A program made the translations under genes and the position numbers. The notes under the pieces are model-generated. The model was not told the origin of the DNA. It did no database searches and worked only from the letters and a program-made list of their open reading frames with translations. A stretch of 64,000 bases of DNA from a virus: positions 1-64,000 of IMG/VR virus record IMGVR_UViG_3300010354_000080; one strand, given 5' to 3'. Below, piece by piece: positions 59,401 to 64,000 of this stretch (the stretch's first letter is position 1; each line of letters begins with the position of its first letter).

Positions 59401-60240
59401 ATGTCTTGTCTTCCGTTTGATTTTCAATACATCAAAATTGCTCGCGAGATCCTTAATGAAGGAGTCGAAATTGTAGGCCGTAATAATCTTCGCTATAAGC
59501 AGATCTTCGGTCAAACTATTAAGATTGACCTGCGAGATGGGTTCCCTGCGATGACTCTGCGTAAGATGCCTGTGCGCAATCTCTTCCGCGAATTCATGTG
59601 GGATATTTCTGGAGATTATCGCGTAAGTAACCTCGGTCCCGCAAAACATTTTTGGGATTTTCTTGCTGATTCTGAAGGTCGTCTCGCTGGATCCTATGGG
59701 CGTTCCTGGCGTTCTTGGCCTAAAGTCTGTCCAGAAGAGAGCATGGAATGGGAAAACTTCCGCAAAGAGCCTTTTGATCAACTTAAGTGGATTTGGGAGC
59801 AGCTTCGCACCAATCCAACCAACCGCCAGTTGGTTCTTCAAACCGTGAATCCAGCTTACGAGTCTCTTCACTGTCCAGGTTGCCATCCCTGTCTCGTATT
59901 CAGTTCCGATGGTCAGTTCCTCGACCTGCTCGTTACCGCCCGGAGTAATGACATGGCTACAGGAGTTCCGCTGGATATGTTCAGGTACGGCCTCCTCACC
60001 ACGAAGATGGCGCAGGATGCCTCGCTGACCCCACGCTACGTGATGTTCGCTTCCGCCAACAACCACATCTACTCCCAGAACGAGTTGGCGATCAAGTCGA
60101 TCATCATCAACCAGCCTCTGCATCCATGCGACGTCTGGATCAATAACGAGAAGCCCATCTTCGACCTCGATCCGGAGACTGACTTCGAGCTCATCGGCTA
60201 CGAATCCCACGCCGCTGTGAAGATGGACGTTGCTAACTGA
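59401..60240 (+). CDS. Thymidylate-synthase-fold enzyme, possibly a dCMP hydroxymethylase
   Basis: 279 residues. GSYGRSWRSW, HCPGCHPCLVF (catalytic C161), TARSNDMATGVPLDMFRYGLLTTKMAQ and NNHIYSQNE match the ThyA family in order. Where ThyA has Asn in its RSxDxxLGxPFN motif, this has Asp (D192, VPLDMF). In the family, Asn recognises dUMP and Asp is the mark of dCMP hydroxymethylases such as T4 gp42, so the product may be hydroxymethyl-dCMP rather than dTMP. Codon use changes from AT-rich in the first half to GC-rich in the second. The next gene starts at its stop. Confidence 0.75.
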   Translation: MSCLPFDFQYIKIAREILNEGVEIVGRNNLRYKQIFGQTIKIDLRDGFPAMTLRKMPVRNLFREFMWDISGDYRVSNLGPAKHFWDFLADSEGRLAGSYGRSWRSWPKVCPEESMEWENFRKEPFDQLKWIWEQLRTNPTNRQLVLQTVNPAYESLHCPGCHPCLVFSSDGQFLDLLVTARSNDMATGVPLDMFRYGLLTTKMAQDASLTPRYVMFASANNHIYSQNELAIKSIIINQPLHPCDVWINNEKPIFDLDPETDFELIGYESHAAVKMDVAN

Positions 60241-61514
60241 TGTCCCTACCAGAATACGACCACACCACCACGCTCCTAGAAGATGTATTTGAGCCCGTCC
60301 TCGATCCTTATTGTCCGGTCTACGTCATCGATTTCAAGGTTTGTGCGCACTTCATATGTAATTACGCGGAGGCGGCTGAGGACGTTGCGAATGGCTCTGA
60401 GGAGGAACTGAGAAAGATTCTCAAGGCCATGTGGGCCTACCGTCTCAACCGCGGACCCGACATGCTCAAGCCTATGCCCTTCGTCGGTCTCATCGCCGAC
60501 GATCTTAAGGGCCAGCTCCCAACCAACTTCTCCGAAGCCTCGGTGAGTGGCAAGGGGTACTGGAGGCATATCGAAGCCCACAAGCTCTCCATGGCGGAGT
60601 ATAAGGGAGGCCGGGGGGAAAAGACCGCGTTCTTTGACATGGTTCAGGACGAGGGGTACAAGTACATCAACTCACCCGGCTCCACGTTCAGTTACTTCGC
60701 GAAGGAGTTCTTCGAAGCTGATGATATTGCGGGACACGTATGCAGACTGAAACGCAAATCCCGTAAGAACTCCAAACTGGCCAAGCGCCAGATCTTTTTA
60801 GGAACTCTGGATGGCGACTGGCAGGGACTAGTCTCCGACCCTGACGGTATCATCTGGGCCAACACCGGCCCCTGGCTACCGCGTCTCCGCTCGGAGCGCG
60901 AAGTCTGCGACTACTACCTTCGCAAGGAGGGGATGCACATCACTTCCGCCCGAGGATGCTACGACTTCAAGGTCGAATATGGCGACCTCGGCGACAACTT
61001 ATATCCTGGTACACCACTACGATTTTTTGACTTATATGACGAGGACGCTGAATGGCATTTTACGGAACAGGATTCCAAAAGCCTACTCAAAGTACTTAAC
61101 AGCACAACTCCATCCAACCGGCCAGATCACATGGAATCCGCGAGAGTCTTCCTGCTTCGCAAAGGACTCTTCCTGCCAGAGATCCCTCCCACCTGGCACG
61201 AGGACAAGGACTCCTACTTTATCAGGGCTAGAAAATCCCGTATCGAGAACTCCCACCCCGATCTCACGGGTCGTAATAGGACTCTTTGCATGGGAAAAGT
61301 CTCCGACATAGAGATTTTTGAGAAGTGCAAAGAACTCGCTCTTGAGGATTCCAAGACTCACACGGAGATAAAACGGGAGACGGAGAATCTGCGGCAGTGC
61401 CGCGAGGCCGAGGATAAGAAGTGCGTTAAGGAGCTCCGCGCTCTGCTCCGTGGCCTCAAGGATCTTCGTTCCTCCATCAAGGAGCAACTTTCTCAACTGG
61501 TTACAAGCTCTTGA
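60240..61514 (+). CDS. 5'-3' exonuclease / flap endonuclease-like (PIN) protein (424 aa)
   Basis: YVIDFKVCAH near residue 28, FFEADDIAGHV (E159, D161, D162), GTLDGDWQGLV (D191, D193) and EYGDLGDNLYPG (D249, D252) follow the acidic order of the 5' nuclease family: EADD, DxDxxQL and GDxxDN. Members remove RNA primers and flaps during replication. The C-terminal 150 residues are charged helices (coiled-coil-like KRETENLRQCREAEDK). It starts at the stop of the thymidylate-synthase-fold gene. The spacing between motifs is unusual, so the match rests on motif order only. Confidence 0.6.
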   Translation: MSLPEYDHTTTLLEDVFEPVLDPYCPVYVIDFKVCAHFICNYAEAAEDVANGSEEELRKILKAMWAYRLNRGPDMLKPMPFVGLIADDLKGQLPTNFSEASVSGKGYWRHIEAHKLSMAEYKGGRGEKTAFFDMVQDEGYKYINSPGSTFSYFAKEFFEADDIAGHVCRLKRKSRKNSKLAKRQIFLGTLDGDWQGLVSDPDGIIWANTGPWLPRLRSEREVCDYYLRKEGMHITSARGCYDFKVEYGDLGDNLYPGTPLRFFDLYDEDAEWHFTEQDSKSLLKVLNSTTPSNRPDHMESARVFLLRKGLFLPEIPPTWHEDKDSYFIRARKSRIENSHPDLTGRNRTLCMGKVSDIEIFEKCKELALEDSKTHTEIKRETENLRQCREAEDKKCVKELRALLRGLKDLRSSIKEQLSQLVTSS

Positions 61515-61539
61515 CTCGGGCCCTCCACTGATCTATAAT
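61511..61539 (+). promoter_or_regulatory. Sigma-70-type promoter overlapping the upstream gene end
   Basis: TTGACT (61511-61516), 17-base spacer, TATAAT (61534-61539). TTGACT covers the stop of the upstream gene. A terminator begins at 61540 immediately downstream, so any start site would lie inside the hairpin. Confidence 0.75.
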
Positions 61540-61565
61540 AGTCCCATCTAGCATGGGACTTTTTT
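61540..61565 (+). terminator. Intrinsic terminator overlapping the start of the helicase transcript
   Basis: AGTCCCAT (61540-61547) pairs with ATGGGACT (61553-61560), loop of five, followed by a T-run. It ends the upstream transcript. RNA begun at the adjacent promoter would lack the left arm, so it would escape termination. ATG 61553 lies in the stem and was not taken as the start. Confidence 0.85.
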
Positions 61566-61570
61566 ATTGT

Positions 61571-63415
61571 ATGGCAGAATCGAAGAATCAAGGACACTCC
61601 TCAGCGAAGGACACACTCGCCTCGGATGCGATCGGTCCCTCTCGGATGTACAAGAAGATTCTTGCCTGGGCCGAGAATCGTGGTTACTATCTTCGGTTCA
61701 ACTACGACGCCAAGTTGACTGGCTATCACTCCCTTTACGAGGAGCATAACCCGGCCAAGGACCCCATGGCCCCCAAGTCCGTCAAGTTCCCCGAGTGGTT
61801 TCAGTTCCTCGTCCCGGCATCAGAGATCCGTCTGGAAACCGCTCAGGAGACTATTCTGGACGAGGACGTACTCCACGAGATGTCCGCCGACGAGCAGGAA
61901 TTCGCCATTCCCCTATTCGTCTATCGTTCAGGTCGTAGTAGCGAGATCACTGACCACGTGCTCGGCGTCGAGAACCTCAAGGCGATGAGGCATAAGAAAC
62001 TCGGAGGAGGCCAGTACCAGCTCGGTATCGCTCACTCGCCCGCAACTACGCAGGGCCGCAAGGATTCCGTTCGCGAGACCTACGCTTACGTCCCTGAGAA
62101 GGAGTGGTTTACAGAGGAGCTTCAGGGGCTTAGTTTTGAGGACATCATTCGCATCTTCCCCTACCACGAGGCCCAGATGATGAAGCTGATCATCGGCCGG
62201 GCATGTGTCGGTCGGACGGGTGCTGTCCATCCTGGCACCCACAAAGTCCTCGAGCATGGCTTCCGTAAAGCTGGTGTGGTTATCGGTGAACCTGGAGTGG
62301 GTAAAACACTGACCCTCAATGGCATTCTCAACGCTATGAAGTACGTCGGCTACGATGTCTCAGCTATGGGAGATTTCGGATCTAGATTTAACCAAGGAAG
62401 CGTAGTCACCTCCCACCTCGCCTACAACGATGATCTTACCTTGGATAGTTTGGAGAGGATGCTAAAGGCTCATAGTTTCAAGTCCGTAGTCACCGGCGGT
62501 TGCGAAAAAGTTGAGCAGAAAGGAGTAGATGCAATTGAAGTAGTTGCTAACACGGTTATCTTAGCTAATTGTAATGAATGGGCCCCGTCTATGATCTACG
62601 GATTGGACTCTGGCGCTGTGAGTCGCTTGGCTCCTATTGCTACTTATAGGCTTTTTGAACTAGAAGAAATGAGTGAGGAAGAAGGCCATGACATCCATCC
62701 CGGCTCGCATATTGCTTGGCTATGCGAGAAGTATGATACTGATCCTATGTCTCTTTTTCTGCGTGTGCTCCGTGACTGTACTGACTTTTTTCTTGAAAAA
62801 TGTTCAGAAGGGAGAGACGTACATTTTTACTCAGAGCAATTGATGCCTTATCTGCGAATCCAACTTCATAAGAATGCCTTGGAATGCTTTATTCGATTTG
62901 GATTTCTAGCATATGCTATTCGTCAGCGAAATTTAGAGGGAGACTGGTTACCGGAGCTTACTTTGAATAGCATGGCCGATGTAATTAATCATATTCGGTT
63001 TTTAATGATTGATAAGCGTGCGGATAGTTTTCGTACGGCCCTCAAAGAAGACTGGGAGAGCAAGCATCGCCCAGATTCTCATCCCTACTGGGCCCAACGT
63101 AAGCTCCTAATCACGAGCGTCGACAAGTCCTACGAGATATTTAACACGTATAAAGCTGATAGAGACGTCTCAATTGCAACTGAACATGCCTTTGAAGTAC
63201 TAAGACTCCGAGACGGATTTTCAATCTCGAAAAAAATGTCATATATCGTGCGAACTTGGGAATCTGTAAAAGGGGAAAAGTCTAAAATCTATCGACTAGG
63301 CAAGCAAATTCTTGACCAACTTCCGCAAGAAGACCAAGAGGTTCTTTTTAACGGCGACCTAAGAACCGATCCGTCTTGGATCTATGATCCTTCATACGAT
63401 CCGACAAGTGTTTAA
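61571..63415 (+). CDS. SF3-type helicase / primase-helicase-like P-loop ATPase (614 aa)
   Basis: ATG 61571 chosen because the longer start lies in the terminator stem. Walker A GEPGVGKT (G239-T246), Walker B-like HLAYNDDLT (D287, D288), a GGCEKVEQKGVD loop and motif C VILANCNEW (N333 or N335) follow the superfamily 3 helicase order. The N-terminal 230 residues hold no recognised primase motif. It is probably the replicative helicase. Codon use shifts from GC-rich in the first third to AT-rich from about 62540 to the end, next to an HNH gene. Confidence 0.7.
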   Translation: MAESKNQGHSSAKDTLASDAIGPSRMYKKILAWAENRGYYLRFNYDAKLTGYHSLYEEHNPAKDPMAPKSVKFPEWFQFLVPASEIRLETAQETILDEDVLHEMSADEQEFAIPLFVYRSGRSSEITDHVLGVENLKAMRHKKLGGGQYQLGIAHSPATTQGRKDSVRETYAYVPEKEWFTEELQGLSFEDIIRIFPYHEAQMMKLIIGRACVGRTGAVHPGTHKVLEHGFRKAGVVIGEPGVGKTLTLNGILNAMKYVGYDVSAMGDFGSRFNQGSVVTSHLAYNDDLTLDSLERMLKAHSFKSVVTGGCEKVEQKGVDAIEVVANTVILANCNEWAPSMIYGLDSGAVSRLAPIATYRLFELEEMSEEEGHDIHPGSHIAWLCEKYDTDPMSLFLRVLRDCTDFFLEKCSEGRDVHFYSEQLMPYLRIQLHKNALECFIRFGFLAYAIRQRNLEGDWLPELTLNSMADVINHIRFLMIDKRADSFRTALKEDWESKHRPDSHPYWAQRKLLITSVDKSYEIFNTYKADRDVSIATEHAFEVLRLRDGFSISKKMSYIVRTWESVKGEKSKIYRLGKQILDQLPQEDQEVLFNGDLRTDPSWIYDPSYDPTSV

Positions 63416-63444
63416 TTATATATTGAAATCTAGGGACTTGATAA

Positions 63445-64000
63445 ATGAACTACTTAAGCAAGTACATAAAACTAATAAGAAACGCTCAATCGAGAGAAAT
63501 CGCTCCAGAGTTCTTTGAGGAACACCACATTTTTCCAGAATCTATCTATGGCAAAAATAGTTACACAGTAAAACTAAGCTCCAGAGAGCATTATATAGCC
63601 CACCTACTGTTATATAAGGCTTTAAAGACTAGATACGGAGCAACCCACCATCGCACTGCAAAGATGGCCTATGCTCTCTGGAGAATAAATACTGCAAAAA
63701 TTCGCATCGAGGGCAAAAAATCCACAGAATCTATTTTATACAGGATGGCAAAAAATGCTTTTATTGAAAATCATCCGCTTCTTGGTAAAAAACACTCAGA
63801 ACAAACAAAGTTAAAAATTGGAATGGCTAATAGTGGCCGTTTAATTGGAGACAAAAATCCGATGTATGGCAAATTCGGATCAAATCATCCTCGATTTGGT
63901 CAACAACACACAGAAGAGTCAAAGGAGAAGATTGGAAGGTCTAGGAGGGGAGAAAAACATCCAATGTTTGGCAAAACTGGAGATAAAAATCCATTTTTCG
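63445..64000 (+). CDS. HNH endonuclease with NUMOD3 repeats (partial, cut by the window edge)
   Basis: Starts ATG 63445 and runs off the right edge. EEHHIFPESIYGKNSYTVKLSSREHYIAHLLLYK (H27, H28, H49, H53) is homologous to the block in the HNH gene at 58739. It is followed by repeated NUMOD3-type segments such as HPLLGKKHSEQTKLKIG, KNPMYGKFG and HPRFGQQHTEESKEKIG. AT-rich. The C-terminus is outside the window. Confidence 0.8.
   Translation, partial: MNYLSKYIKLIRNAQSREIAPEFFEEHHIFPESIYGKNSYTVKLSSREHYIAHLLLYKALKTRYGATHHRTAKMAYALWRINTAKIRIEGKKSTESILYRMAKNAFIENHPLLGKKHSEQTKLKIGMANSGRLIGDKNPMYGKFGSNHPRFGQQHTEESKEKIGRSRRGEKHPMFGKTGDKNPFF

Noticed and set aside
59362-60210. A 282-residue open frame on the minus strand
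   Set aside because: It lies opposite the thymidylate-synthase-fold gene, whose motifs are clear. The minus frame is a shadow of its codon bias.
1-64000. tRNA genes, CRISPR arrays, insertion sequences, integrase and attachment sites
   Set aside because: None was recognised by reading both strands. No transposase or integrase motif was seen, consistent with a lytic phage.

Overview
The window reads as part of a large lytic contractile-tailed phage genome that infects a cyanobacterium. It is densely coded, with genes often overlapping by 4 bases, and holds virion, packaging, nucleotide-metabolism and replication genes. I see no rRNA, tRNA, CRISPR array or insertion sequence. The cyanobacterial host is inferred from a glutamine-riboswitch-like RNA ahead of a DUF4278-type peptide (53420-53709), a protein resembling the cyanobacterial Mo-nitrogenase C-terminus-like family (45134-45460) and an HNH protein of the type common in cyanobacteria (52924-53409). 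The tail appears to follow the simple P2/Mu plan (gpV-like OB-fold hub, gpJ-like and gpI-like baseplate proteins, compact terminase) rather than the T4 plan, although PhoH, very large fibres and the nucleotide genes are shared with T4-like cyanophages.

Layout: 1-1319, small hypothetical genes. 1356-17637 (+), adhesion and structural proteins: a beta-helix spike, two paralogous giant proteins, a leucine-rich-repeat protein and a fibre with repeated modules. 17634-22427 (-), a giant structural protein, PhoH and a fibre-tip-like protein. 22597-23169 (+), a dNMP kinase. 23232-27673 (+), a tail hub with a circularly permuted M23 peptidase and a tail lysozyme. 27670-38303 (-), baseplate, terminase, thioredoxin and sigma factor. 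38384-45460 (+), a 1718-residue fibre and accessory genes. 45563-54414 (+), a possible ssDNA-binding protein, metallophosphoesterase, NrdB, NrdA with a glutaredoxin domain, an all-alpha NTP pyrophosphatase and several HNH genes. 54419-55618 (-), a cytosine-C5 methyltransferase. 55695-64000 (+), a late HNH-containing protein, a thymidylate-synthase-fold enzyme with a dCMP-type residue, a 5' nuclease, an SF3-type helicase and a truncated HNH gene.

Two promoter classes stand out. Genes for nucleotide metabolism and replication have host-like -10 boxes (TGRTAKAAT, two of them with a good -35). Most virion transcription units instead begin downstream of an 8-base box, GTTTAAAG. In seven clear cases the box ends 25-33 bases before the start codon, the same geometry as the host-like -10 boxes, so I infer a phage-specific late promoter, perhaps read with the encoded sigma factor (28296-29048). 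Other points of interest are the riboswitch, the structured phoH leader ending in a terminator, the glutaredoxin domain inside NrdA, the permuted M23 domain, and abrupt AT-rich tracts in genes next to HNH endonucleases, which suggest co-conversion during homing. All calls come from reading the sequence; no database search was run.
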